Origin: Sulfitobacter sp. F26169L
GTDB lineage: Bacteria; Pseudomonadota; Alphaproteobacteria; Rhodobacterales; Rhodobacteraceae
Assembly: GCF_026410285.1 (NCBI RefSeq)
Contig: NZ_JAPMLP010000001.1
Coordinates: 124,001-188,000 of the forward strand
Direction: 5' to 3'
Length of the DNA: 64,000 nt
This document shows positions 9,215 through 17,598 of this stretch, one piece after another. How positions within the stretch are numbered: the first letter of the stretch is position 1; every line of letters begins with the position of its first letter. The position numbers and the translations under genes are program-made. The notes beneath the pieces are model-generated. The model saw nothing but the letters and a program-made list of their open reading frames with translations, was not told the DNA's origin and ran no database searches.

Positions 9215-10195
9215 ATGCCACAGATCAGCCTTGATGAAATTGAAAACACCGTCCGTCGCGCCTTGGCCGCACACGGTGCCGGCGAATTTGCGGCCGCCGA
9301 AGTGGCGCGCGCCGTGCGCAAAGCCGAAAGCGTGGGCAACAAGATTTGCGGCCTTTACTACGTCGAAAGCTATTGTCAGCAATTGCGCACGGGCCGTGTG
9401 TCGGGCACCGCAACACCCGCTGTCAGCACGCCCCGCACTGGTGCGGTTGTGGTTGATGCCGGGTTCGGCTTTGCCCAGCCTGCATTCGCCCACGGATTGC
9501 CTGTTGCACTGGATGCCGCGCGGCGGTGTGGGGTTGCGTCCCTGTCGGTGGCCCATGCCCACACTTGCACGTCGCTTGGGTATTTCACGGAACAGATCGC
9601 GGCGGCAGGAATGATCGGGATCGGGTTCACCAATGCCTCCCCCATCGTTGCCGCCCCCGGTGGGAAAACCCGCGCGATCGGCACCAACCCCATGGCATTT
9701 TCGGTGCCGGACGGGCAGGGCGGTCTTGCCATGCAGTTTGATCAATCAACCACGACCGTTGCGCTGGGCAAAATCACCATGGCGAAGGCAGCGGGGCAAA
9801 GCATCCCCGAAGGTTGGGCGCTGGATGCAGACGGCAACCCGACAACCGATCCCGATGCGGCGATCAAAGGATCGCTTGTTTCGATGGGCGGCTACAAGGG
9901 CTGGGGCCTCGGCCTGATGGTGGAGGTGCTGGCGGCGGCGATGACAGGCTCTGTCCTGTCGCGTGACGTGAAACCGCTGAAAGCGCCCGAAGGCGCGCCG
10001 CATGATTTGGGGCAGTACTATCTGCTGATCGATCCGACGGTCAGCCCCGATTTCGGAGATAAAATCCAGACTCTCGCAGACCATATCGCACAAGACCAAG
10101 GTGCGCGGATGCCGGGGCAAAACAAGGCCACTATGGACCCCGTCGAAGTGGGCGAGGAAACTTGGCAACTGATCACATCGCTTGCGGCGGGCTAA
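9215..10195 (+). CDS. Ldh-family (malate/L-lactate/imine-reductase type) oxidoreductase
   Basis: 326 residues of the Rossmann-unlike NAD(P)H-dependent family that includes AllD, YiaK and delta1-piperideine-2-carboxylate reductase. Family blocks seen are GFGFAQPAFAHGLP, the TNASPIVAAPGGKTRAIGTNP block, and GGYKGWGLGLMVE near the C-terminus. The usual catalytic-site histidine block is replaced by AHAHTCTSLGYF, which points away from classical lactate or malate use, so substrate is left open. It is monocistronic and convergent with the next gene. Confidence 0.8.
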   Translation: MPQISLDEIENTVRRALAAHGAGEFAAAEVARAVRKAESVGNKICGLYYVESYCQQLRTGRVSGTATPAVSTPRTGAVVVDAGFGFAQPAFAHGLPVALDAARRCGVASLSVAHAHTCTSLGYFTEQIAAAGMIGIGFTNASPIVAAPGGKTRAIGTNPMAFSVPDGQGGLAMQFDQSTTTVALGKITMAKAAGQSIPEGWALDADGNPTTDPDAAIKGSLVSMGGYKGWGLGLMVEVLAAAMTGSVLSRDVKPLKAPEGAPHDLGQYYLLIDPTVSPDFGDKIQTLADHIAQDQGARMPGQNKATMDPVEVGEETWQLITSLAAG

Positions 10196-10202
10196 CCCGA
10201 CG

Positions 10203-10637
10203 CTAAGCCAGTTGCGTTAGCCAGACCCCGATTGCCATGGTGCAAATGCCTGCCGCCCGCGTCAGGCTAACGGGTGAGATTTGCGCGCCGAACAGGCCGA
10301 AATGATCAATCAGCGCGGCAGAGAACAGCTGCCCCAGCAACACAAAGAACACCGCATTGCCCACACCGAAATGCGGCGCGATATAAGTGATGCTGAGTAT
10401 GTAAAACGCTACCAGCACCCCCGCGAAAAACAGATGCTTGGGCGCGGCGGGTAGTTTGGCAAACCCTTGTGGCGCCATGACCAGCGCAACCACCAGCGCC
10501 ACAGAGAACGCGATGATAAACAAAACCGTTGCCGCCGCAGCGGGAGAGCCGACACGCGCGCCCAGTTGCGCGTTAAGCGCGGCGAGTACCGGTATTCCCA
10601 CACCCGCCAGCAACATGATCAATGCGTATTGTGCCAT
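10203..10637 (-). CDS. DMT family transporter of the YdcZ/DUF606 type
   Basis: 144 residues with about five hydrophobic helices, starting MAQYALIMLLAGVGIPVLAALNAQLGARVGSP, a pattern diagnostic of the half-size DUF606 (YdcZ) branch of the drug/metabolite transporter superfamily. Such proteins probably work as dimers; substrate is unknown. The start at 10637 has GAGAGA upstream, better placed than an ATG four codons earlier. Confidence 0.8.
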   Translation of the reverse strand: MAQYALIMLLAGVGIPVLAALNAQLGARVGSPAAAATVLFIIAFSVALVVALVMAPQGFAKLPAAPKHLFFAGVLVAFYILSITYIAPHFGVGNAVFFVLLGQLFSAALIDHFGLFGAQISPVSLTRAAGICTMAIGVWLTQLA

Positions 10638-10662
10638 TTTTTCTCTCATTTCAATTTAAGCC

Positions 10663-11349
10663 TCAGCTGCAAATCTGCTTCAGGTCCACACCATCCCACG
10701 GCAAGCCAACATCATGGGCGGGGCTGTGCGGCAGCGGCGCGACGGGCATCACCTGAGACACCAGCGCATGTAGCCGTTTTGTGCGCGCGCCCTGGGGCTG
10801 CAGGGCGCGACAGCACACGAATTCTTCTACGATTGAGCCTTGCTGCTCGAACCCGAACTCCAGAAACTTGTGGTCTTTCAGATCAAACAGGTAGGGATCA
10901 CCGCCGGGGCTATGCTCGGACGCGGCTTTCAGCGGGGAATAGCCGGTCAGCTTGCGGTTTTGCCACTGCCAGACGTGAGTAAGCTCGTGACCGAGCAACA
11001 TTGCGGCCACCAGCCCGATGCGATCAGGATAGTCGGGCAGATAATCATCAAGGAACCAGTCCTTGTCGAACAATACTGTATTATACAACGCAACCGCCGC
11101 GGGTTTGGTCTTTATGATTTTTTCCTCGGGCGGATTGGGCGGGAAAATCAGCTCGCGGCAGGTGGTGCGCGGCCTTGGTTTGCGCCGGAAGGTCACCGCG
11201 CGGGTTGGCGCACCGTCATGCAACCGCACCCGATCCATGTTGAGGGTCGAGCCATGAATTGTCGCGGCAAAGGCACGCTCCGCCTCGGTAAGGGGGCGGC
11301 CACAGGCGGCAAGAAACAGAAAGATCACAAGAGCGTAGCGCATGGCCAT
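10663..11349 (-). CDS. putative lipoprotein with an HExxH metallopeptidase-like motif
   Basis: 228 residues. The N-terminus ends in a lipobox-like LFLAACG, predicting a lipoprotein. A single HELTHVWQW matches the zinc-binding HExxH motif, placed after a helix LVAAMLLGHE as in DUF4157-like peptidases. A third ligand cannot be assigned with certainty; a downstream EEFVCC segment offers one possible glutamate. Two nearby ATGs (11349, 11343) fit equally well. No partner genes are obvious. Confidence 0.65.
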   Translation of the reverse strand: MAMRYALVIFLFLAACGRPLTEAERAFAATIHGSTLNMDRVRLHDGAPTRAVTFRRKPRPRTTCRELIFPPNPPEEKIIKTKPAAVALYNTVLFDKDWFLDDYLPDYPDRIGLVAAMLLGHELTHVWQWQNRKLTGYSPLKAASEHSPGGDPYLFDLKDHKFLEFGFEQQGSIVEEFVCCRALQPQGARTKRLHALVSQVMPVAPLPHSPAHDVGLPWDGVDLKQICS

Positions 11350-11505
11350 ATTAAGGCGCTGCGCGATGGACGATACAACCCCAAATGAGGCGGAAGGTGG
11401 TGATGTTTGCACAAAGTTAATCCTCAACCGGCAAATGTTTGATCCAGATTAAGGCGGGCGTGGGAATGTCGTGCCATGCTGGAGAAAACCTGGATGGAGA
11501 GCGCT

Positions 11506-11901
11506 ATGAAACTGGTACTTGCAGCAGCGACAACACTATTTCTGGCCCCTGTCATGGGCAGTGCGCAGGATGTGGAAAACGGCACGGCGCTTTACGATCA
11601 GCACTGCGCGGTGTGCCATGGCGCCGATGCCCGCGGCAAAGGCCCGCTGGCCCCCGCACTGATCGTGCAACCGCCGTCCCTGACAGAGCTGACCAAACGC
11701 AACGATGTCTTCCCCACAGTCCGCGTGGTGCAGCGCATCGACGGCAGCGACCCCCTGGTCGCCCACGGCTCCCCCATGCCGATCTACGGCCCGTTTTTTG
11801 AGGAGAAAGACGCGGTGATCAAATCGGAAAGCGGCCAGCCGATTATGACCAGCATCCCGATTGCGGATTTGGTGGCGTATTTGAAGCATGTGCAGGAGTG
11901 A
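11506..11901 (+). CDS. periplasmic monoheme cytochrome c
   Basis: 131 residues. Signal peptide MKLVLAAATTLFLAPVMGSAQ, then one heme-attachment site CAVCH and downstream methionines (SPMPIYGPFF and PIMTSIP), one of which would be the axial ligand. It is a small class I-like electron carrier; partner enzymes are not encoded next to it. The start at 11506 is set by GGAGAG and by the leader sequence. It is the last GC-rich gene before the A+T-rich island. Confidence 0.85.
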   Translation: MKLVLAAATTLFLAPVMGSAQDVENGTALYDQHCAVCHGADARGKGPLAPALIVQPPSLTELTKRNDVFPTVRVVQRIDGSDPLVAHGSPMPIYGPFFEEKDAVIKSESGQPIMTSIPIADLVAYLKHVQE

Positions 11902-12146
11902 GGGGGACTTCACAGACGATCTTACCTTAAAGTGCTTCAAGAAAAAGTAAGCCATGCTATTGAAGTTTTTACGACCATGCACAAATAGAATTTACACTGG
12001 CGGAACCATGGCATGTGCGGATCATATGTAATGATTATCATGTGTTGTTGGTATGGCGGATTATCCACTGTGAATATCGGATGATTGATTGGTTGGGAAC
12101 AGCTGCATTGCAGCAAGGAAGCCGGTGTAAGTTAAGGAGGTTCCTT
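11902..12146 (+). other. A+T-rich leader upstream of the reverse transcriptase locus; candidate noncoding RNA region
   Basis: 245 bases without a convincing gene. Short perfect hairpins are visible: ATCAT-ATGTA-ATGAT (12021-12035) and GCTGC-ATT-GCAGC (12102-12114). A third stem, TAAGGA/TCCTTA (12133-12138 and 12142-12147), encloses the ribosome-binding site. Many bacterial reverse transcriptases are paired with a structured RNA encoded just upstream, so this is a reasonable place to look. No retron msr/msd layout could be demonstrated. Confidence 0.3.
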
Positions 12147-12293
12147 ATGAATAAGAGAACCAAGAACTACCTTCGTCTCGCTCGTAAGTATGGGCCATGG
12201 ATCATTACCGCACTCCGGTTTATGAAGTTGGCCTACGACTTATTGAGCGAGACGCCTAACTATGCCGGACGAAAATTACCAAACGCGCTTTGA
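12147..12293 (+). CDS. 48-residue basic small protein preceding the reverse transcriptase
   Basis: The ORF has a near-perfect AAGGAGG ribosome site six bases before its ATG. That site lies in a 6-bp hairpin that includes the first base of the start codon. The product is basic at its N-terminus (MNKRTKNYLRLARKYG) followed by a moderately hydrophobic helix around residues 16-33; a membrane role is possible but not clear. Its last 32 bases overlap the reverse transcriptase ORF in another frame, suggesting translational coupling. I do not recognise the family. It shares the A+T-rich composition of the island. Confidence 0.55.
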   Translation: MNKRTKNYLRLARKYGPWIITALRFMKLAYDLLSETPNYAGRKLPNAL

Positions 12294-12945
12294 ACTTAAG
12301 CCTGGTAAGTGGGTTTTTGTGCAAACGAAACAGAGCGCGTTAGATGGAAAAGTTATTGTCGAGGAATTGTTAAAAAAATGGCAGCCAGCCACGCACTATT
12401 ATCATTTTGGTAAGCGTGGCGGCCATCTTGGTGCGCTGCGAGCGCACAGCGTTTGTAAGTTTAGAGCGAGTTTAGATTTAAAGAACTTCTTTTCTTCTGT
12501 TAGCCGTAACAAGGTTTCTAAATCTCTGAAATCGATTGGCTTCAATCAGAAAGATTCGTTTGATATCGCTAGAAGGTCTTGTGTAGAATTTGGCGGTAAG
12601 CGGTTCATCCCATTTGGATTTATCCAGTCCATGGCATTGGCGACACTTGTGATTGATCGCTCAAGGCTTGGAAAGACCTTAGATAACCTGCGTTCAAACG
12701 GAACCTTTGTCTCGATGTATGTTGATGATCTTCTAATTTCGTCAAATAGCGAAACAGAACTGTCCGACATCTATGAAATGCTTGCCAGAGAGGTTTTGTG
12801 TGCTGGTTTCGAACTTGCGAAAGAAAAGTGCATTTTGCCTACAGAAAGCCTTGACGTATTCAACTGCCGAGTCGGTGAGGGAACACTTTCAGTAACGGAA
12901 AAAAAGAATGGAGGCATTCCGAGATCAGCTTTTATTTGCGAATGA
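12262..12945 (+). CDS. compact reverse transcriptase, reading frame broken near the 3' end
   Basis: 227 residues as read. Reverse transcriptase motifs are in order: motif A LDLKNFFSSV with D72, a motif B variant FGFIQSMAL (Q122), motif C YVDDLL with D155-D156, and motif D around AGFELAKEKC (181-190). All three catalytic aspartates are present. The polymerase part is nearly the whole protein; there is no maturase, HNH, primase or nitrilase domain. It is not clearly a retron enzyme: I see no VTG motif. With the frame restored at the A7 run (12899-12905) it would be 251 residues ending at 13018. Base composition is much richer in A+T than its neighbours, suggesting transfer. Many orphan bacterial reverse transcriptases act in phage defence; that role is inference. 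Confidence 0.8.
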   Translation: MPDENYQTRFELKPGKWVFVQTKQSALDGKVIVEELLKKWQPATHYYHFGKRGGHLGALRAHSVCKFRASLDLKNFFSSVSRNKVSKSLKSIGFNQKDSFDIARRSCVEFGGKRFIPFGFIQSMALATLVIDRSRLGKTLDNLRSNGTFVSMYVDDLLISSNSETELSDIYEMLAREVLCAGFELAKEKCILPTESLDVFNCRVGEGTLSVTEKKNGGIPRSAFICE

Positions 12946-13018
12946 GGATTCAAGAGATGCAATTCTGCGCTACGTGAGCGTGATTAACCAGAACCAAGCT
13001 AAGCAGTTGGAAAAATGA
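12899..13018 (+). other. out-of-frame 3' continuation of the reverse transcriptase after an A7 run
   Basis: Seven A at 12899-12905 are followed in the +1 frame by a protein-like stretch starting MEAFRDQLLFANEDS and ending NQAKQLEK at 13018. From 12262 to 13018 is 757 bases, exactly one more than a multiple of three, so removing one A joins the two parts into a 251-residue protein. This could be a mutation, a sequencing error or transcript slippage. Confidence 0.7.
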
Positions 13019-13019
13019 T

Positions 13020-14981
13020 TCAAACATCCAACTCCTCCACAAACCGCGCGTTTTCCTGAATGTACTGGAATCGCAATTCCGGCTTTTTCCCCATCAGCCG
13101 CTCTACCAGATCGCTGGTTTCGCCGGGTACGTCTTCATCCACCGTGACGCGGATGAGTTTGCGGGTGGCGGGGTCCATTGTGGTTTCTTTCAGGTCTTTT
13201 GCGTCCATTTCGCCCAGACCCTTAAAGCGTTGCAGGTCGATCTTGCCTTTGCCGCCAAGGCCTTTCTCCAGATACGCGTCCTTTTCCGCATCATCCGCCA
13301 CATAGACGCGTTTCGCCCCTTGGGTCAGGCGGTATAGCGGCGGGCAGGCGAGATAGAGGTGGCCGTTGTCGATCATCGGGCGCATCTGGGTGTAAAAGAA
13401 CGTCATCAGCAGGGCCGCGATATGCGCGCCGTCTACGTCCGCATCGGTCATAATGATAATCTTGTCATAGCGCAGATCGTCGAGCTTGAATTTCGTACCC
13501 ATGCCCACACCCAGCGCTTCGCACAGATCGTTGATCTCGGCGTTGGTGTTCAGTTTGCCCGAGGCCGCGCCAAGCACGTTGAGGATTTTCCCTTTCAGGG
13601 GCAGCAGTGCTTGGTTCACACGGTTGCGCGCACCCTTGCCCGAGCCACCGGCGGAGTCGCCCTCCACGATAAACAGCTCCGTCCCCTCGCGGGTTTTGGA
13701 GGTGCAATCGGTCAGCTTTCCGGGCAGGCGCAGTTTTTTGGTCGCGGATTTGCGCGCTGTCTCTTTTTCCTGACGCCGCTTCAGGCGCTCTTCGGCGCGC
13801 AGGACAAGGAAATCAAGGATCGCGCCCGCGGATTTTGTGTCAGCCGCCAGCCAGTTATCAAAGTGGTCGCGCACGGCACCTTCGGTCATTTTCTGCGCGC
13901 TTTCGGAGGACAGGCGGTCCTTTGTCTGCCCCACAAAGGCGGGATCGGCGATAAAGCACGACACCAGCGCGCAGCCGCCCGACATCAGATCTTCGCGGGT
14001 GATTTGTGCGGCCTTCTTGTTGTTGGACAACTCGCCGTAGGCCTTGATGCCTTTCAGGATCGCCGCCCAAAAGCCTGCCACATGGGTGCCGCCCTCAGGG
14101 GTGGGGACGGTGTTGCAGTAGGACTGGATGAAGCCGTCACGCATCGGGGTCCAGTTGATGGCCCATTCGACCTTTCCTGCCTCGCCGAACTTTTCGCTGA
14201 ACTCGACACTCCCCGCGAAAGCGGTCTCGGCATAGGTGGTGGCCTTGTCCAAGGTTTCGGTCAGGTAATCCGCCAGACCGCCTGGAAAGTGGAATGTCGC
14301 CTCTTGCGGGGTGTCGCCGTCGGGAATTTCGGATTTCCAGCGGATCTCAACGCCGGAAAACAGGTAAGCCTTGGATTGTACGGATTTGTACAGCCGCGAG
14401 GGTTTGAAGCGGTGGCTGCCGAAAATCTCTTCATCCGCGTGGAAAGTAACAGTGGTGCCGCGCCGGTTGGGGGCCGCACCCAGTTTTTCAACAGGGCCGA
14501 GGGGTTTGCCGCGTGAAAACCGTTGTTCGAACAATTCACGGTTGCGCGCAACCTGTACAACCATGCTGTCCGACAGCGCGTTCACCACGGAAGAGCCTAC
14601 GCCGTTCAAACCACCTGACGTCTGATACGCCTTGCCCGAAAACTTGCCGCCTGCGTGAAGCGTGCACAAGATCACCTCAAGCGCGGATTTGTCGGGGAAT
14701 TTCGGGTGTGGATCAATCGGGATACCGCGCCCGTTGTCGCGAATGGTGATTGAGTAATCGGCGTGCAGTTCCACCTCGATCCGGTTGGCGTGGCCCGCGA
14801 CCGCTTCATCCATCGAGTTATCGAGAACCTCGGCCACCATGTGGTGCAGTGCGCGTTCATCGGTGCCGCCGATGTACATGCCGGGGCGTTTGCGCACAGG
14901 CTCCAGCCCCTCCAGCACTTCGATGGAAGAGGCGTTGTATTCGGTAGGCTCTGGGGTCGCGCCGGAAAGAAGATCGGACAT
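13020..14981 (-). CDS. parE: DNA topoisomerase IV subunit B
   Basis: 653 residues, the length expected of ParE rather than the longer GyrB. GHKL ATPase blocks are present: LDNSMDEAVAGHA, DNGRGIPIDPHP, GGLNGVGSSVVNALS. The TOPRIM domain shows EGDSAGGSGKGARNR and the TDADVDGAHIAALL acidic block, and the C-terminus is RFQYIQENARFVEELDV. It pairs with ParC, encoded elsewhere, to unlink daughter chromosomes. The ATG at 14981 (MSDLLSG) is preferred; a longer reading by 31 codons has an atypical glutamine-rich leader. Confidence 0.95.
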   Translation of the reverse strand: MSDLLSGATPEPTEYNASSIEVLEGLEPVRKRPGMYIGGTDERALHHMVAEVLDNSMDEAVAGHANRIEVELHADYSITIRDNGRGIPIDPHPKFPDKSALEVILCTLHAGGKFSGKAYQTSGGLNGVGSSVVNALSDSMVVQVARNRELFEQRFSRGKPLGPVEKLGAAPNRRGTTVTFHADEEIFGSHRFKPSRLYKSVQSKAYLFSGVEIRWKSEIPDGDTPQEATFHFPGGLADYLTETLDKATTYAETAFAGSVEFSEKFGEAGKVEWAINWTPMRDGFIQSYCNTVPTPEGGTHVAGFWAAILKGIKAYGELSNNKKAAQITREDLMSGGCALVSCFIADPAFVGQTKDRLSSESAQKMTEGAVRDHFDNWLAADTKSAGAILDFLVLRAEERLKRRQEKETARKSATKKLRLPGKLTDCTSKTREGTELFIVEGDSAGGSGKGARNRVNQALLPLKGKILNVLGAASGKLNTNAEINDLCEALGVGMGTKFKLDDLRYDKIIIMTDADVDGAHIAALLMTFFYTQMRPMIDNGHLYLACPPLYRLTQGAKRVYVADDAEKDAYLEKGLGGKGKIDLQRFKGLGEMDAKDLKETTMDPATRKLIRVTVDEDVPGETSDLVERLMGKKPELRFQYIQENARFVEELDV

Positions 14982-15188
14982 GGGATGCGCCTGCTGCTGT
15001 TGCTTTTGATTGGGGCCATTTTGACAGGTCCAGAGCGGGTGGGCAATCGCCCGGCGCGTTTTATCCCCAGCCAATTGTCCTTGGCGTGAAAGAGAATGTT
15101 TGTTTTGGAGGTTCAGGTGCCCCTTGCGTGCAAGCGGCAGATGTTTTCAGGCTGGTCAGTGTTGTTGTTCATGCCCTTCAGCCCGTCG

Positions 15189-16061
15189 TTAGAGCCATCC
15201 CAGTACGGCATCTGCGACCTCACGCGGTTTCTGGTGGTGCAGCCAATGGTCAACCCCCGCAATCTCGACGCGTTTAAGGTCCGGGGCATAGTCCTCCAGT
15301 CCTTTGGTTGTTTCAGGCAACAATGCGGTGTCCGCGCTGCCCCAGATTAACAGATGCGGACATTGTACCTGAAGGCGCGCAGGATCAAACGTCAGCCCGT
15401 CAATCGCTTCGCCTGTTGCACCGATCTTCAGCGGTGATGCGCGATACCAGTTGATCATGCCACGCAGGCCCGATGCGTCACGCCACGCGGCCTTGTATCC
15501 GGCCAGTGTTTCACCGCGCAGCCAGTCCATATCCATATTGGCCGAGAATAGCCCCATCAGCCGTGAAAAATCATCCGCTGCCAGAATATCCTCCGCCCCC
15601 TCGCGGCGCAGAAAATGGATATATTGTGAGGCGTCGGTTTGCGCGCCGCCCTTCGCCAGTTCGCGTTGGAAAGGAGCAGGGTGAACGCCGTTCATTATGA
15701 CCAGCTTTGACACCAGATCGGGCCGCCCGATGGCAAGCGCATAGGCAACCGATGCGCCCCAGTCATGGCCCAGTACAATCACCGGCTCCTCTCCGATCAG
15801 TGCGACGATATCGGAGACGAGCAGCGAAGTTTTGTACTTCTCCACTTCTGACGGACGCCAGCTTTGCCCATATCCGCGCTGGTCGGGCGCGATGCAGTGA
15901 AACCGTGTGGAAAGCAGCGGTGCCAGATCGGCCCAAGCACCTGAATATTCGGGAAATCCGTGCAACATTACGATCTTCGGCGCGTTCTTGTCGCCCCAGT
16001 GGCGCACAAAGAATTCCTCGCCGTTCAGATCCACCGTTTCTGTCCAATTTTCTGGCATCAT
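15189..16061 (-). CDS. alpha/beta hydrolase, epoxide hydrolase-like
   Basis: 290 residues. Oxyanion block HGFPEYSGAW, nucleophile elbow GHDWGAS with aspartate as nucleophile, and a C-terminal histidine in GVDHWLHH. Aspartate at the elbow marks the epoxide hydrolase/haloalkane dehalogenase/fluoroacetate dehalogenase branch. The substrate is not predictable. Start at 16061 or the adjacent ATG at 16058; GGGGTG precedes both. Confidence 0.85.
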   Translation of the reverse strand: MMPENWTETVDLNGEEFFVRHWGDKNAPKIVMLHGFPEYSGAWADLAPLLSTRFHCIAPDQRGYGQSWRPSEVEKYKTSLLVSDIVALIGEEPVIVLGHDWGASVAYALAIGRPDLVSKLVIMNGVHPAPFQRELAKGGAQTDASQYIHFLRREGAEDILAADDFSRLMGLFSANMDMDWLRGETLAGYKAAWRDASGLRGMINWYRASPLKIGATGEAIDGLTFDPARLQVQCPHLLIWGSADTALLPETTKGLEDYAPDLKRVEIAGVDHWLHHQKPREVADAVLGWL

Positions 16062-16227
16062 TTCACCCCGACCTAACCACACCGCTCTGATGGTTCTTGC
16101 GGCCAGCCTAGGCCAGTGAAGGCGGTGTGCGCAATCGTCATGGCCGCGAATGACGTAACATCACTGAAATTGGCGTTCGGGCACTTCTCATCTTTCGCCG
16201 CAGCCTTATTCGGCCTAGACATGCGGA

Positions 16228-17598
16228 ATGCTGAAAACCATGTCCACTGCCGCCCACATCCGTGCGATTGCCGTTCTTGGCCTGCCGTTGATCGGCGGGC
16301 ACCTTGCGCAGATGGCGATCGGCGTAACCGATACTGTCATGTTGGGCTGGTACGGGGTAGAGGCGCTGGCGGCTGTTACGCTTGCCTCGACCTATTTCTT
16401 TACGCTGTTTATTTTCGGGTCGGGTTTTGCGTTTGCTGTTATGCCGATGGTGGCAAGTTATCATTCTGCTGACGATACGACGTCAATTCGCCGTGCAACG
16501 CGTATGGGACTATGGCTTAGTTTCGGGTTTGCATTGCTGGCACTCCCGCTGATGATCTTTTCCGCGCCATTGCTGCGCCTGATGGGTCAGGGGGAGGACG
16601 TTGTCGCGCTTGGATCGACCTATCTGTCAATCGCGGGATGGGGCATTATGCCCGCGCTGTTTGTGATGGTCCTGAAATCTTATCTGGCAGCGCTGGAGCG
16701 GACGCAGGTTGTGCTGTGGATCACTATTCTTGCGGCGATTACCAACGCTTTGGTGAATTACGCACTGATCTTCGGAAACTGGGGGGCGCCCGAACTCGGG
16801 GTGGCTGGTGCGGCGATTGCATCGCTCAGCACGCAGCTTGTGTCACTGGTTGGTGTGGTGATCTATGTGCGGCTGGTCCTGCCCGAACATGATTTGTTTC
16901 GCCGCATGTGGGTTGCAGATAGTGATATGCTGGGGCAGGTGTTCCGGCTGGGCTGGCCGATCTCTCTCACTTCGCTGAGCGAGGTCAGCCTGTTTGCAGC
17001 TGCTGCTGTGATGATGGGCTGGCTGGGCACTGTACCGCTGGCGGCCCATGGCATCGCGATGCAGCTTACCTCGATCACGTTTATGGTTCATCTGGGTCTT
17101 GGAAACGCGGGCACGGTGCGCGCTGGCAACGCCTATGGCCGCGAAGATCCGCCGCATCTGGCGCGCGGTGCGTGGATTGTCACTGTGATGTCGCTTGTCT
17201 TTTCGTCTGCCACAGTTGCGGTCTTTATCCTGTTCCCCGAATTCTTCATCGATATCTTTATTCTGGAGGATGAGCCGGCCCGCGTCGAAATCACTCAAAT
17301 CGCTGTCGGCTTTTTGCTGATGGCTGGCCTGTTCCAATTGGTGGACGGGGCGCAGGTTATCGCGCTCAGCACCTTGCGCGGTGTGCAAGACACCCGATTG
17401 CCGATGGTTTTTGCCGTGCTCAGTTATTGGGGCATCGGCGTGCCGACATCTTATGTGCTGGGCTTTACGCTGGGGTTTGGCGGGATCGGCATCTGGGGCG
17501 GTCTGGCGATTGGGCTGGGCGTCGCAGCACTGCTACTGAACGGGCGTTTCTGGTTCAAGGTGCTGCCCGACATCACCCGCAAGTTCAGCCAGCCCTAG
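16228..17598 (+). CDS. MATE family multidrug efflux transporter
   Basis: 456 residues with about twelve membrane segments and the two repeated halves typical of MATE proteins (LGLPLIGGHLAQMAIGVTDTVMLGWYG in the first helices, LGWPISLTSLSEVSLFAAAAVMMG in the second half). These export cationic drugs or metabolites in exchange for Na+ or H+. It closely resembles NorM-like members. A second ATG at 16240 is equally plausible. Its stop codon overlaps the convergent downstream gene by four bases (CTAG). Confidence 0.92.
   Translation: MLKTMSTAAHIRAIAVLGLPLIGGHLAQMAIGVTDTVMLGWYGVEALAAVTLASTYFFTLFIFGSGFAFAVMPMVASYHSADDTTSIRRATRMGLWLSFGFALLALPLMIFSAPLLRLMGQGEDVVALGSTYLSIAGWGIMPALFVMVLKSYLAALERTQVVLWITILAAITNALVNYALIFGNWGAPELGVAGAAIASLSTQLVSLVGVVIYVRLVLPEHDLFRRMWVADSDMLGQVFRLGWPISLTSLSEVSLFAAAAVMMGWLGTVPLAAHGIAMQLTSITFMVHLGLGNAGTVRAGNAYGREDPPHLARGAWIVTVMSLVFSSATVAVFILFPEFFIDIFILEDEPARVEITQIAVGFLLMAGLFQLVDGAQVIALSTLRGVQDTRLPMVFAVLSYWGIGVPTSYVLGFTLGFGGIGIWGGLAIGLGVAALLLNGRFWFKVLPDITRKFSQP

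Noticed and set aside
11902-12261. Retron msr/msd
   Set aside because: No long inverted-repeat pair flanking an msr-msd unit and no VTG motif in the enzyme, so a retron call is not supported.
12900-12906. A AAA AAG as a canonical -1 ribosomal frameshift site in the reverse transcriptase gene
   Set aside because: The heptamer is in the right frame, but the -1 product would add only a short unremarkable tail. The protein-like continuation is in the +1 frame, so -1 frameshifting does not explain the tail.
11902-13018. Group II intron
   Set aside because: No maturase or endonuclease domain, no domain V-like hairpin at the 3' side, and no intron boundaries seen.
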